Shown here one piece after another: positions 51,224 through 64,000 of a stretch of DNA of 64,000 nt. Every line of letters begins with the position of its first letter. Within the stretch, counting starts at the first letter, position 1. The translations under genes were made by a program, and so were the position numbers. This DNA is from Amblyornis subalaris (Eukaryota; Chordata; Aves; Passeriformes; Ptilonorhynchidae). The DNA is taken from assembly GCA_018881555.1 (NCBI GenBank), contig JACAXG010000256.1, positions 203,081-267,080 of the forward strand, read 5' to 3'. The notes under the pieces were generated by a model. That model was not told the DNA's origin. It did not search any database and saw only the letters and a list, made by a program, of their open reading frames with translations.

Positions 51224-52208
51224 AAGTCCTGTGAGGGACATCTTTTCCCCGTCTCTGTGCCAGATGTCAGACTACCACAATGGCAGGGCTGCAGGAAGAT
51301 TCAAAACAAATAAAGCACTAACAATAGATGCACATCCCTACTCATCTTGTGACCAAAGAAAATCAGAGAGCAGTGGATGCAGCCTACAAATGTTTCATTG
51401 CAGCAGCACCCTGTTGCAGAACTACAAGGAAGCAGTTTTATGAAGACAGAGTGCCCATGTGATCAGAAAGCCATCACATTTCACTGATGTTAGTACCTGA
51501 CAGAATTCCAATACCCTGTCCTCCAGTGTAGACATTTCTTTTGCTATGTTCAAATCAGCCAGATCAGTGCCCAGCTGATAGGAGATTTTAACTGGATTTC
51601 CTTTCAACATGAGACACCTCAGCCAAGAATCCTTGGTTTCTAACCTTCACCTGTAATGTGAATCTGCAGCAGCAAAGGAAAATCAGTCTCCCGCTAGAGG
51701 CAAAACATTACAAGAATTATCATAGGTATATGTTGACTACAAATATATCTTAGCAGAACCTCAGATGAGATAAACCATTGGGAAGCTCCACACTCACATC
51801 TTACAGCCATCTGAAGAAAAAGACACTGGTTGATTTCAGAAGGCCATCTGCTCTTCCCATCTCTGAAGTCATGGGCACCATGGACAGTCGCTGCCCCAGA
51901 AGCAGGAACTCACAAGAACAAGGAAGGAGCTGTGGAGGCACTTCCATGTACACGCCAGCCTCCCCAGCTAAGGCTCGTGAAGGAAATCAAGACAGCAAAG
52001 GCTGTGGCTCTGAAACTGACTCCAAGCTCAAGCAAAGTTGCTTCAGCATTATAGGTGGAGCGCAACAGTGTGAGTGCTGTGCTCACTTCTGTTACAACAG
52101 AAGAGCTAGAGTGCAAAGAAACATACCTCAGACCACTTGGGGCAGACTACCCAGAAATACATACAAAACAGAAAAAGTCTAGCTGAATATCTAGTTGAAT
52201 ACATGGTG

Positions 52209-52303
52209 TACCAGAAGGTGTTCCAGCCCAAGGTAGGGAGCTTGAACTAGATGGCCTCTAAAGATCGTTCTCACTCAAACCATTCTGGGATTCTGGGATT
52301 GTA
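52209..52303 (+). mobile_element. CR1 LINE 3' fragment
   Basis: Sense CR1 tail: GTGTTCCAGCCCAAGGTAGG, TTGAACTAGATGGCCTC, and the end CATTCTGGGATTCTGGGATT. Confidence 0.85.
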
Positions 52304-55300
52304 TGGATAGGAAATTGGGAAACAAGTTGAAATCAGTCTTGTTGTGGAAGTTCGGCAAAACACCAGTGCAATACTTCATTTATCAGACACTTATATGTGA
52401 TACTGGAGCAGGTAGGGACACCCATCTCTAGATTTTCCCGGTTAGGATTTCCTTTCCATCTGTAATGTCTTCTCCAGTAAAACAAGAATAAAAAGAAGGA
52501 TTTTACTTTTTGCAGCACATTAGGAGGTACCTAAAAAACAGCTTTTGGTGATTGCTGATGATTGTTGTTGCTGCTCTGCCTGAGTTGCTGGAAGTCTAGA
52601 ACCCCAGAGAGCCACTGGGCAGGAACAGGATGCCCATCAGTCAGGAGGTGCAGGGCATGCACATAGCCCGAGCACCAGGGGCTGATGGCACATTCCCATG
52701 CCCTGCACACACTGGCTACACTTGAGCCACTGCTTGTATGCTGAGAAACATATCTTCTCCTGTGCCCACCCACAGTCCACGGCAGAGCAAGCCCTGACCC
52801 GAGGTTTGTGCTTCAGCGCAAGACTCAGCAAGGAAGCCCCTGCCTTTTGTAAGCACAACAGCTCTCTCTGAGCTCTGCCATATCCTCATCACTAGGCCAC
52901 GACAAATGTATAAAGGCACTCTTCTTGAATTCTGGCAAATCCAGGAAATACAGACAGCCTGCAGGTATGAATCCAATGCTCCTGCAGACTCGGTATGACC
53001 AGATATTCATGTAATTAGCTAAAAACCACACAAAGTGCAAAATGCAGTCCCCAAGTCTGGTACAAATAATCCCCAATGGGACTATTCTGCAAACACCAGG
53101 AGAGGCCAAAATGGACAAGATTCAATCAATACTGCACAGCCACCTCTAACAATGAACAATCCTCAGTGCAAAGAACACACACAAAGGACATGGCAGACAA
53201 AAAATGAACTGGAGAAAGCTTCCAGTCTCAGGACATCTCCATTTTCTGTGTCTCACTGCTTTTGCTCTGCCTGCTCATGGGGAACTTCCCGATTGGCAAC
53301 AACAGCAATTACATCTTAAAATATTAACTCCAGAGCTTCCCAAAGCACCAACAGAAAAAGTAGTTTTCCACTATCATTCAGAATTTCAGGACGCTCTCAT
53401 TTCAGCCAAGGAAATAATTCTGACTTAAAAACCCCAGTAAGCTTGAATCACTTAAACCAACTGCAACAGCAGCAGGTTTCAGTCCCTACATGGTAATCCT
53501 GGTACTAGAGCTGCATTTTGTGCAGCCATGGAAAAGACAGCTGACCTGCCATTACCTGCAGAACTGTTTACTGCTTCCCTAGAGGCAGGAGCACACTTGG
53601 GAGGAGGAGGGAGACCCTGGCCTATCCACACCCCCACCCTGGTGGTCACCCCGCTGTACAGGTGGAACAAAGGTGATGGAAAAGCCATTACTGCTTCTGG
53701 GGCACAGAGGAAGTCTGACACAGAAATACATGATACTTGGAGAGCTCCTGATACCAGGAGCATACAGAGGTGACAAATAATTTACTTGATGCCCTGGTGT
53801 TGGACCTTTCATGTAGGAATATAGCCCCTGTATCTTTCCAAGCACCATCTGCAACTGGCCAAATCCCTCTCTGCCAGGGTAAACGAGACTGAGCCGCTGC
53901 AGTTCCTCTAAGCTCCCCAAACATGTCTGAAATTCAAGCATTTGTTTTAACAGTGCAGATGCTGATAGACCCAAGTAACGCTCATCTCAAAACTAGGAAA
54001 AAGAGGAAAATCCAGCATTACACATCATGACATGAAGTGTGTGACCCTCCTCTCACAGAAACACCTTGTTCAAGACCAGCACGCAAAGGAAATTAATCAC
54101 CAAAAAACCAAACAATCTTTCCTAGATTTTGTTCTTCAGACCTCTCAATATCACTATCATCATTAAAAAGGTGGAGAACTGTGAAAGTTTGTGAGTAATA
54201 TAATTTATCCATCATAAGGCAAAACTTTTATCACCTCTGTCTGTATATTCACATAGGTGATAGATGCATTAGAGACACACAGATACATGCCCTGTACAGG
54301 TACATAGGTACATACATGCACTGTGACTGCACCTCAGCATTTCCTCCTCTCTGGATTCCACCAATTTCTTGATAAATCTGAATTATTCATCTCGCTCAAG
54401 ACTTTTCCACCTTATTTTATATTACCATTTATTACAAACATCCATCAAAATTGACAAGTCCCGCTTTTCTACAAAACAGCTTCTTCTTTTGAAAATGTAT
54501 TCTCACAGAAGAATCCTGGCCAGCCCCAGTACTGGCACCATCAGGATGATCTGACAAGTCACCTACCCCATAACTGAATTTCAGCTAAATCTATATGAAG
54601 AGGTTGTTCCTTGAAAAGCATCTAGCGCTCGACAGCTCCTGATGAGAACAGCTGGACCTACAGCAGGGCTGTAAGGAGTGGTGGAAGTGTGGGCTTTTCA
54701 TTAACATAGCTCTGGGAAAACCCCTGCTCCACTGAAGCCAGTGGCAAACTGGCAGGGCTTCACCTCAGAGCCAGAGGAGAGCTCTCTAGAAAACAGGGTC
54801 CCCAGGGACTGCATTAGGAGAAAAATGACAAACATGCTTGACATGCACACAAGACAGCTGGTAACCCACTCACCCAGAAAGGGCAGCTGCGCTGGCAGGG
54901 AGTTTTCCTGCGCTGAGCTGAGAACAGGTAAGCATCACCGATGGCCAGGGCAGAACCAGCCCATCCCTCAAACCCGTCGGTCACAAGGCATGGGGACATC
55001 CTCATCTGGGGACAGCTGCCATCAGCCACTGCCATCCACCTGGCCGTGCCCATGTCCACAGGAATCCCACAGAGGTCGTCAGCTGGCAGCAGGACCCCAG
55101 AGCACAGGGATGCAGGCAAACCCAGGCGTCCAGCATGCTAACGGCTCAGGGCATCTCAGGGAAGCTGGGAGGCACACTGACAGTGAAGAATGTGGAATGC
55201 TCCACTGTCTGACAGAACAGAAGGTGTTTGTACCAGGAGGACCTCAGCCCACAGGCTCTGTCACCTGGCTGGACAGAGCCTGGTCCTTCCCTCCCCAGAA

Positions 55301-55684
55301 TACCATCCAGCATGAGCAGACCTCAGGCGAACACATTGTCCTCAAACAACAGAACAGCTCTGTTTGGATGCTGAAATGGCTTTTTGCTTCATTTTCATGA
55401 ACTTAGACATGCAGAACTTTCTCAGAAACTCAGACTACCTCACTTTATTGCTGCTGTAGCAGACATCTGAGCTAGCTGACCCACATTTATTCTTTTTCCC
55501 TAGAATTTCACAAGGAATGGAATCTCAAAGAGAAATCCTGTGCCAGCTGAGTTGCCCCTGTTGATGTCTGGAATGGCTGGATCAGCACCAATAAGCCCAC
55601 AAATGCAGGGTGGTTCTTGGAACATTCAAGGGTTTTATTCTTATGCTCTGGGACAGTCAAACTGCTCCTCCAGACATCCGCCAC

Positions 55685-55810
55685 CATCCATGTGTGACAC
55701 CATCACTGCTGCTGTCAAACCAACGTCATCCACAGGTGACACTGTCACTGCTGGTGTCAATACAGCATCATCCACGAGTTACATCATCACTGCTGGCATC
55801 AAACCACCAG
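55685..55810. repeat. 42-bp minisatellite, three units
   Basis: Three adjacent 42-bp units (55685, 55727, 55769) begin CATCCA and share CACTGCTG followed by GTCAA or ATCAA near the end. They differ at many positions, so the array is old. The period is a multiple of three, which keeps a plus-strand frame open by chance. Confidence 0.88.
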
Positions 55811-58800
55811 CAAGGCCAGAGCCTGCTGCCACTTCAGCACATTCGGAATGGACCGTGCAAAGTACACAAAAGGTAAATGCAAAGACTGAAAGAAAACTCT
55901 GGGTGTTCTCGGAAATTATGTCCAAAAACTGAAAAGGAGCTTCCAATGTAAAGTTAAAAAAATAAGTAAAACCTCTACCAAAAATAGATGGCATTGGGTA
56001 TAGCACAGATGAAGCCATCATTGCAATGTAATAGCAAAGTCCACATCAAACTCTATTTAAAAGGATAATGTCAGTGTCTGTGTGGTGAGGGAAAACCATC
56101 TCCCTTGAGGAGGTAAAGAAATGATGGGCCAAACAGCCTACCCTGTTCTGCCACTCCAGGAATGGAACCCTGAACACAAAGGACAGTCTACATCAGCAGG
56201 AGAAATTCAGATCAGTACTTGCTGATCCTGCAAAACCTCAGTACCTTCAAAAGCTTCGTCTCATTATAGTCACTGGACTTATTCCCTGGGATAAAGACAA
56301 CTCCAGTGAGTAAGTACTGCTGCAATGGGGCTAGAAATCATTAAAGTAAACTCCAGCACTTCCTGGGGACTCTGGAGGAGGTTTCTTTCTCTCACTTCTG
56401 TGTGGACTTAGATATCTCCACCTGTTTCACCTGATTGCCTGCATTACAGAGTTTTGTTTTCTGATTTTTATGCATGTTCCCACTGTCTCTTTCCAGGCAT
56501 TGCTGACTTGGCAGTGCAGTCTTCATTTGCATTCCTGGTGGTGCAGCAGACATCCCCCTGGCAGTGTAATAGAGCAAGGAGGCATGGTCCATCCCCTTCC
56601 CATTTGCTTGGCAGTCTCTCTGTGTGCCCCTTCCTACTCAGCACTGCCCAGACAGACACTTAAGCCCTTTGACATCATAAACTTAAAGTTTCTATTTTCA
56701 GGTGGTTTTTTTCTCTCCTTAACCTTCTGCTTTTTTCCCCTCACTGTTTTTCTGCTTTTAACAGTTTCCCTTGCAGTTCAGATTCCCAAAGGCTTTGGTC
56801 CTTTGCTCACCACTTGCACAGTGCAGAAGACCCCAAGAAAGAGCTGGAGAGGACAGTATCCACCCCCAACACCATCAGGCTCAGGTCCCTATCTGAGGTG
56901 GGCCGAGTAATAAGGACTTATGTCAACAGCGAACCTCACTGGTGGTTAATTTATGCACTGAACTTCATCATCTTCTGGCTGCAACACGTGTTTTCCTCCT
57001 GCTGATGCCCAGAGTGTGGGCAGGTAGTACAAACCCCTCTGTGGGCTCCCTCACCTCCCATACTCCTAGGCCAGCACCAAGACCTTTGATTCAGCAAGTC
57101 CTCCCTGATGGGGATTCTCAAGCCCCCCAAGTCAAAAGTGCCTATACCTACTCAGGAAACCACAAGGAATAAATCTCCAAAGAGTAGAGAACCCACCTCT
57201 TCTCAGGAGGGGAGAGCGCTTTTACACCACAGCAGAGGCTCACTAGAGGTGTCTTGGAATGAGCAGGACCCCAAGAGCACACACAGAGCCAGGACCCAGG
57301 TCTTCTGCCAGCACCAACTGCCAGGAAGAGGGGCTTCTGGGTGGACAGAGGAGTCCCACATTCCGGCCCTCAGAGACCAAAGACTCTGTTAGTTGATGGA
57401 CTAGTATCTTCACTACCACGGTACCTACAATGAGATCTACTTTGCATTCACGAAGATTTGGAAAGTCATAGCTGGAAAGGGGGGTTTACACACTCATGAC
57501 TAACTTCATAGCTGGCAGGCTTCTCCTTACAGCCCTGGGCCCTCTGGGAAGCCGAAAACTGGCCCAGCAGCTCTTGCCACCCAGGGCTTTCCCATGGCAC
57601 AGAGCAAGGTGGGAGATCTCTGCTGTCACAGGCAGGACACTAGAACCAAGAGGGCAGAACAGGCATATGTTTGTCTCCACCATAAGGAGACAGAGCAGCA
57701 GAATGCCCTTGGACACTATTCATGTGCCACATGTACACACCACAAGTTATGGCATGACCTCAGATAGGCACAGAGATATGGACATCACACCTGACTATTC
57801 TGGGAAAAGCTTAGCACCGACTGTAGTTCTGGTGTTCAATTTTTAAAGAAGTGGAGTTAAGACAAAAGCAGAAAAAATACTTTACAAGCCTTTTCAGCAG
57901 CCTCCTAGAGTTGATACCTTGGAAGACACATTGTCCCTTGACCACAAGAGGAGATGACAGAAGACCCTGGCAGCACTTATTCCACACTGGACTCCCTTTG
58001 GGGTCCACTGACCCTCTGTCATGCAGTCTCCAAGATATTTGTGCCCACAGCCCTTCAAATCTCTGCCTAGATGTGAATGTAGCTTCCTATTTCTGCCCTT
58101 CTGGGAAAACATAGCTCATGGCCCTGGTATGGAGGAAAGACACAAAATGCAGAAACACTCACTCATACTTAGTTGTGTGCTTTGCCTTTCACTGTCTCTT
58201 TATCCCCAGATGTGTCACTGAGTTGTCCACCTTTGTCGCTACCGAACACTTCTCCAGCTGATCTCAACAGTGACCATGGTGCTGACGCCACTGGAGATGT
58301 CCCCATCAGCTTCAGTGCACAGGTCATGCTTGGATACCCAGATGTGCCTAACACAGGGCATCCCGTCATGAAAACGTGGCGACTGTAAGACAGGATGGTT
58401 CTATAAGACATTGGATTGCACCCACTATTGTGTGCAATTCTTCTTTTTTCCTTCCTGTTTTCATTAGTGTCCTGGCCCCTCTTGGACGCTTATCCTCCCA
58501 GACAGAATGCTGTGACCAAAATGCCTGGGAACACACCATGTCTGTGATTAAAGGCATTTCTCAAATAGTTCAGTTGAGGAAAGAAGGCATCAGCACTTAC
58601 ATCATCACACCAGATACTGACAGCAATGTTGGATTATAGTTAGTGAGAACGGAAACAAAACAGCTGGTACAAGTGGAGGTTTCCTGACACGCTGGTTTCA
58701 ATTTCCCAAACTCCTCCACTGCTGAGAAGACTCAGTTAACATTGAATTTGAAATATGATCTCTGCAGCTATTTGGTGCAGGTGTCTAAATCTGCCTAACG

Positions 58801-59196
58801 TCTCCTGCAGCAAGGAGGGGGAGGTGGGGAGCAGACATTTGCATCCTGTGTGGCACTTTGTTGAGGACGTCCTGCTCAGCTGGGGCAGACAGGGCCACAG
58901 ACAGTTTGCCATCAGGCGCTTATGGCTAAGCATAGACTTTTGCCCTAACCAGCTGCATCTACAAAAGGGAAGCACACACACCAACTGGTCTAGCACAGCC
59001 CATGTCCCTGCAAGGAAACACATTATCCTCTGCGCCACCATGGCTGCACCTGAGCTCAGTGACGTGCTGCCCCTCTGTGCTAACGCCTGCACTAGCAGAC
59101 ACTGACGGAAGGGATGCCAGCTTGCACACTCTAACATTGTGCCAGGGCAATGACAACCCTATAGTAGGTTTTTGGTTTTGTTTTTCTTTTCTTCCA

Positions 59197-59256
59197 GGAG
59201 TTGGACTTCAATGGTCCTTGTGGGTCCCTTTCAGCTCAGGATATTCTATGATTCTA
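59197..59256 (+). mobile_element. CR1 or SINE 3' tail
   Basis: GAGTTGGACTTCAATGGTCC, TTGTGGGTCCCTTTCAGC and ATATTCTATGATTCT match the tail shared by CR1-X-type elements and the SINE at 29921. No tRNA head is present. Confidence 0.8.
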
Positions 59257-62200
59257 GCCACAGCAGGATGAGTCAGATGACATTTGTGCCCACACGTTGA
59301 CAGTATCTACTTTAGTACTATAGAAGTAATGTTAGGGACATGACAGGCATCCTGGATTTCCAGAGAAACTACTGTATGTAAACAGATTTCAGGCTGGCTT
59401 AGCTGCTGTTCATGTTTACCTGCTGCCCCAATTACTTGCCAGTATCAGAGATCTCTTCACATTTCTGTGTCTGAAGTGAGGGCACAGGCATGCTTCTGCA
59501 AGGTCAGATACGCACACCTTAACACAACCTGCAGCATTTGCTCCAAGGGGCATTATTCCCCTGTGGGGAAAGGGTTAGTGTTTTGCATAAAGGAAGGAGG
59601 AGCCACAAGAACGGAGATTCTTGTAAGTCTTCCAACTCTGTTCACAAACCCACTGGCAGTCAGTGTCATCTCTCTGTGAAAGTATGGGAACAAGATTCTT
59701 CCCCCCGGCCCCAGGCCAGCCCTGACAGTACCCACAGCTGGAGCAGAGCACAAACAGTGGCTGCCTGCACCAAAGGCAGGATTTGCATACCAATGTGCTC
59801 AGACCAAGCAGCTCGAGCCCTCTACAGACCAGCAAGCAGAGGGCTCTGCACGAGGTGCAACAGAGCTCCACCCAGCATGTCCCCACAGCAGCCAGCATTG
59901 CCCTCACACATTCGCCTTGCTCTATGAAAACTCTTGGAAAGGACCAACAGGCACAACACGCTTCCCGCAGAGCACAGGGGTGGGCTCTTGGACATGCAGG
60001 AGTTCTTTGGTGGAGGGATGCCACTCCGCCGTTGAGACAGCCCCAGCTCACAAGGAGATCCCAGATGGGAAGCACATCCCATGCCTCAGGCATACATGCT
60101 TGCTTCAGGATCCCTCTCAGCTGGCATGGCACAAACACAGCAGGTGTTCTGCTTATGCTTGGGTGTAAGCCCTTCTGACATCCCTCCCACATCTGCACGA
60201 CGCTGCAGGATGGAGACTGGGGCTAGCAAACAGAGGAGTGAAGTGAGAAGGAAGGGTGGGCTCTGCCTTGCCATGCACTGGCCCTTCTTCCCCCATCATC
60301 CTCAGAGCATCCTCCAGAGCACTTATGGCCCAGAAACCTCCTTCATCCCCAAAACATGTCCTGAGCACCATCTCTGGTCCTGGTCTCTTGGGCACCTGGC
60401 TGTGGACAAAACTGTCTGTTGCCCTCTTCCTCAGTGCTTGACAAGGATTATTTAACCCCACTTCAGAAAGCTTTGACTTCCAGACAGTGGATGCTCAACA
60501 CTTTCCAAAATATGTACCCTGTTGGGTGTCCATCATGACACCACCTCCGCTCACCTGACCAGCTGTTTTGGTAGTGCAGTGAAACCAGCCCCTGCACATA
60601 CACCAGTCAGCACTGGATGGAGCATTCAGCTTGCTCTGACTTGAGCTCTTGGTGCCATAAAACAGACCCCACTGAGGGCAGGCATCACATCATGATCACT
60701 CTGTGCATCCCTGTCACCCACCTGCACCTCTACAGCCTTTCCCCAAGCTGTGGGGCCGGGCAAACCTGCAGCCACAGCACCTGAGCAGGCAATCTGCAGG
60801 CAGAACAGCAAGGCGGCTGCCCAGCATCCTCCAGTGCTGCAGCAGCCGCCTGTATCTCTCTGCCTCATTATGGAACAGCCTGCTCCTCATGTCAGTCTCC
60901 AGTAGCATGTCCTTTAACCAAAAGTGAAAGCAACTGATCCCCCACGAAGGCACATCTGCTCCAAGGCCATATTACAACAGGGAAAAAAATGACACCTTCA
61001 GCTATATAAACCAATAAAGACTGTCTGATTTGGTTTGCCCCTGTTGCTACCCAGCAAGCTCCCCACTGGGTTAAAGACTGGTGACATCTGCTAAAAAATG
61101 TCAAGAGTGAGGAGAACAAAACTGGTTAATGAATCATATAAAGTGCTCACTGCAGCTAGAAGATGGAAGGGCCACTCCACCCCACCTCACTCCCAGGCCG
61201 AGGGCACCAGGACAGCCAGACAGAGCTGCACAGCTGGTGGCTCCAGGAAATGTGTGCAGGAAGGCAGAGCAGGAGGCACGCGCCTTCCAACAGCTACAGA
61301 GAAAGGACATAATGCAAGGGGCTCTCTGAAGAGAGAGCCTGTCCAAAGTCGGGAAATGGCTAAATGAGCTGTGCCCCTTGTGCATCTACATCATGATACA
61401 GGCCATAATTGGGTGACATGCTTCTCTTCACATCAGATGCATGTATAGCTGATACAGAGCCTCGGCACGCCTCCATGGGCACATCGCGCCCACCCACACT
61501 TATCCAGAAGGACCTTGTGCTGAGCAGGATAGGGAGGGTGTTACGGATGCTCCTGGGGATCCCCCCAACACACAAAGTTGTTGGAGTACCTGACTATGCC
61601 TCTCCAAACCTGCAGGCCTGAGCATATTATAAAAGCAGTTTAAACAGCCTGCCAAGGACAGCATTAGTGTTCGGCTCAGGAGCTCAAAACCCATGACTCA
61701 TCCTGCCAAAATGGTGGTTGCTTTAGAAATCATGTGCTGATTTCTGAATGTGAACTGAAAAAAGCTGAGGAGGTTCTCAGCCCTGCTTCTGGAACCGCTT
61801 CTGCTTTTCAAGGAAAAACTTGATCCTTTTCTCTGCAGTTAAAGTAGTCTTCTCACAGGCACCCAAAAAATGGCGCTGTGGCACTGGAGCTGTATGGTGT
61901 CAATATAGACAGCCTCTCTCCTGACCTGGTTGATAAAATACAAAACTTTCACCCTACCTGCTTTAATGCAGATATTTAACTATGCATTTATGGCCTGGAT
62001 TTGGAAAAAAAAACAGGTGTACAATCGCAAAGTGACAATGGTGTATTTAGCAAGAACCTGAGCACAGGAAATTTTGTACTTCTACCATCAGACTAGTTCC
62101 CATGTGGCTGAAATTGGCCCCACCATTCTCTTGCAGTTTTTCCCCCAGCCGAGTAAATCTGGGTCTACTCTGCAACCTGATCATGTGTTTCCACTAAATG

Positions 62201-63280
62201 ATGCACAGGCACATGACCCTGTTTGTATGGCTCACGCACCAGGCTGCTGATTTTAACTGCGCTTCGCCCAGGGGATGGGGGACAGGGGGAGGATTGTGCC
62301 ACTACAGCTTCAACCCACCCATCCACCATGCCCTCCATCCTGGAGGGGTTGGGCAGTGAGGGACGGTGGGAGCTGCGCAGGGATGTGGACCTGCAGGGCA
62401 GTGCTGGACCTGCACCAGCAGCAGGAGCTGAGGAACATGGGTCTTCCCCAGCAAGAAACAGGAGTCTGACTCAGCACGAAAGGCAGTCACACATCCTCCA
62501 GGTGCCCTCTGCATCCTCAGCTGCAAAAGCCCCACTACAGTTCTGGTGTCCCCTCTGCTACACAAATTGTGTTTGTAGCCATGGCCTCGGCTTCTCTCTG
62601 TAAGTTCTTCCAAAATGAAAGGAATGCTTTAAACTAAAGGTGTTTTAGTAAGACACCAACACAGAATTTCTCCTCTTTTGCCTTCCATTCCGTCTCTGGT
62701 GCCCTTGTCTCCAAAATATTGTTTTCAGTAGGATGCAGAACAAAACAGGACCATACACCCTGTGATGGATCTGAGGAGTATCAGCAATATCCAACCCCAA
62801 CCAGACCGTGCTCACTTCCACCCTCCAAGACTGACAAAAGCCCCTGGTCAAGAAAGTCCTAAGAGAAGAAGCACAGCAGATGTCTCAGCAGTTAATTTTC
62901 TGTCACTTTGCATATATTTCCTATTTGAGGAGGCCACAGAGTCAGAACAATAGTGTCTCTTCCCCTGTTCATTGGCAGAAGGGAAATGTTCCACGGTTTA
63001 GAGGAGGGTCTGGTTCAAAACTGACACACTGCCAGAGCTTTCCGAAACACCTGGACAAGCCCCTTCTCCTGGTCACTGGGTCACTCTGAAGGTCCCTGGC
63101 TTGTCTATGACCTTGGCAAAGTCCTGCTGAAACAGGACCAAACTGCACCACAGCCAATGGTGACAGGGGATGTCCACAGCTCCATCACATCACAAAAACA
63201 GAGCATCCACCCCGGCCCCTGCCCACCCCTTTGGCTGTGCAGCCGTGCACAACCCCCTCCCAGAAAACAGCTCCTGCTAC

Positions 63281-63409
63281 CTTCATCCCGCTTGCGCTTG
63301 TTGCTCTCAGTGCCGGGGGAGGCAATTCCCAGGATCCCACTAATGGAGTAGGATGAACCAGCAGAGTCAGTGGTGACAGAGGACACCTGGGTGACAGATC
63401 CCGTGGAGG
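63281..63409 (-). CDS. PAX5: PAX5 exon 5: octapeptide and nuclear-localisation cluster
   Basis: The exon is 129 bp: two bases closing an Ala codon begun in exon 4, 42 whole codons (starting [10 protein letters not shown] and ending NKRKRDE), and one base of the Gly codon completed by exon 6. The octapeptide YSISGILG, read from 63350 down to 63327, is the Groucho/TLE co-repressor docking motif of the PAX2/5/8 group. The basic cluster KRKR at 63299-63288 fits a nuclear localisation signal. The acceptor is TTCCCTTGCAG, with a CTGAC branch-point-like site near 63430. The donor is GAAG followed by GTAGCA. Between the octapeptide and the basic cluster the sequence reads IASPGTES, which differs from the mammalian linker as I recall it; the functional motifs are intact. 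There is no frameshift or stop within the exon. Confidence 0.97.
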
Positions 63410-64000
63410 CTGCAAGGGAAGGATAAGCAGTCAGTCTCAGGACAACACGGACAACAGCTTACCCAAAAGCCACCGGCCTCCGTGGCATGAAGGAGGTGGG
63501 CTGGGGCTTGCCTGGCCATCATGGCCCTTACAGCTCGGGAAGAACCCTCACCCAATCCAGCCATGCCCAGTCCAATCCAGCAGCATGCCGCAGCAGCCCA
63601 GTGCAGGGGTGGGAGCAGAGGCACGGTCAGCCCTCACCCCAGTCACAAGGGGCTGGGTACATGCTTTTCCTTTAGCTGTCAGATGCCCAGTCCCGTATGA
63701 CACTTGGTGGAAAAGTTCATTACCTGAGACAGCAGAGGTCCTCCAGTGACACAGCAGCCAGTGTCACCAGCAAGGTGGACAGAGCTTGCTGGGAACACAG
63801 TCATGCAGAGACAGGAGACGGGGAGAGGGCTCCCAGGACAGGAACCCCCTGGCAGTGTGCGCTTGCTGTGCTACATGTGCTGCCTTCATCCTGCTAGGCC
63901 ATGCCACTAGCCTCCAGCCAGTGGAGACCTTGCACAGCTGGGGTTGCCCAGGGATGGACAGCTGAAAGGCCCTGAGATTCCCCAAAATATGAACTAAATC
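63410..64000 (-). other. PAX5: PAX5 intron 4 (3' end only)
   Basis: The window ends inside intron 4, upstream of exon 5. The last bases before exon 5 give a good polypyrimidine tract and AG acceptor. No repeat, exon or regulatory motif stands out in the remaining 590 bases. Confidence 0.85.

Noticed and set aside
54741..55400. Plus-strand ORF of 219 codons
   Set aside because: It is a GC-rich intronic chance frame with no recognisable domain.
56525..59788. Further exact octamers ATTTGCAT at 56525, 58837 and 59781
   Set aside because: Five octamers in 64 kb of AT-rich DNA is close to chance. Only the one inside a conserved-looking block was kept as notable.
60960..61025. TATATAAACCAATAAAG resembling a TATA box plus poly(A) signal
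   Set aside because: The spacing of a few bases is too short for an LTR, and no flanking LTR structure or repeat is evident.

Overview
The window is a vertebrate, almost certainly avian, genomic segment lying inside one gene, PAX5, the B-cell and midbrain paired-domain transcription factor, on the minus strand. Three internal coding exons are visible with matching splice phases: exon 5 (63281-63409), exon 6 (32907-33082) and exon 7 (10884-11013), using the mammalian ten-exon numbering. They encode the octapeptide and a basic nuclear-localisation cluster (exon 5), the partial homeodomain (exon 6) and the start of the C-terminal regulatory region (exon 7). No other protein-coding gene, tRNA gene, rRNA gene or CRISPR array could be supported. 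All remaining long open frames look like chance frames in intron or transposon DNA.

The bird assignment rests on many CR1 LINE fragments ending in the typical TGATTCTATGA-like tail, and on PAX5 residues that are close to, but not the same as, the mammalian ones. One repeat (29921-30041) joins a tRNA-Ile-like head to a CR1-like tail. This is the structure of TguSINE1, reported from passerine birds, so a songbird is the best guess. PAX5 is on human 9p, which corresponds to the avian Z chromosome, so Z linkage is likely but is an inference.

Layout from low to high coordinate, which is 3' to 5' for PAX5. The 3' part of intron 7 covers 1-10883 and contains a CR1 interrupted by an LTR-like block, a perfect 12-bp hairpin and a 30-nt palindrome. 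Exon 7 follows. Intron 6 (11014-32906) holds several CR1 fragments, the SINE and some repeat-free AT-rich blocks that look conserved. Exon 6 follows. Intron 5 (33083-63280) is the largest and holds a long CR1 with reverse-transcriptase remnants, a nested CR1 pair, a 42-bp minisatellite and the best candidate enhancer region (about 45.3-46.8 kb). Exon 5 follows, then about 590 bases of intron 4.

No new multi-gene system was found. The interest lies in possible cis-regulation of PAX5. Mouse Pax5 is known to carry a B-lymphoid enhancer in intron 5 that depends on PU.1 and IRF4/IRF8, and here intron 5 has an exact PU.1-IRF composite site (45377-45386) close to a block that looks strongly constrained (46090-46770). 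All conservation statements are judged from sequence texture and were not tested by alignment.
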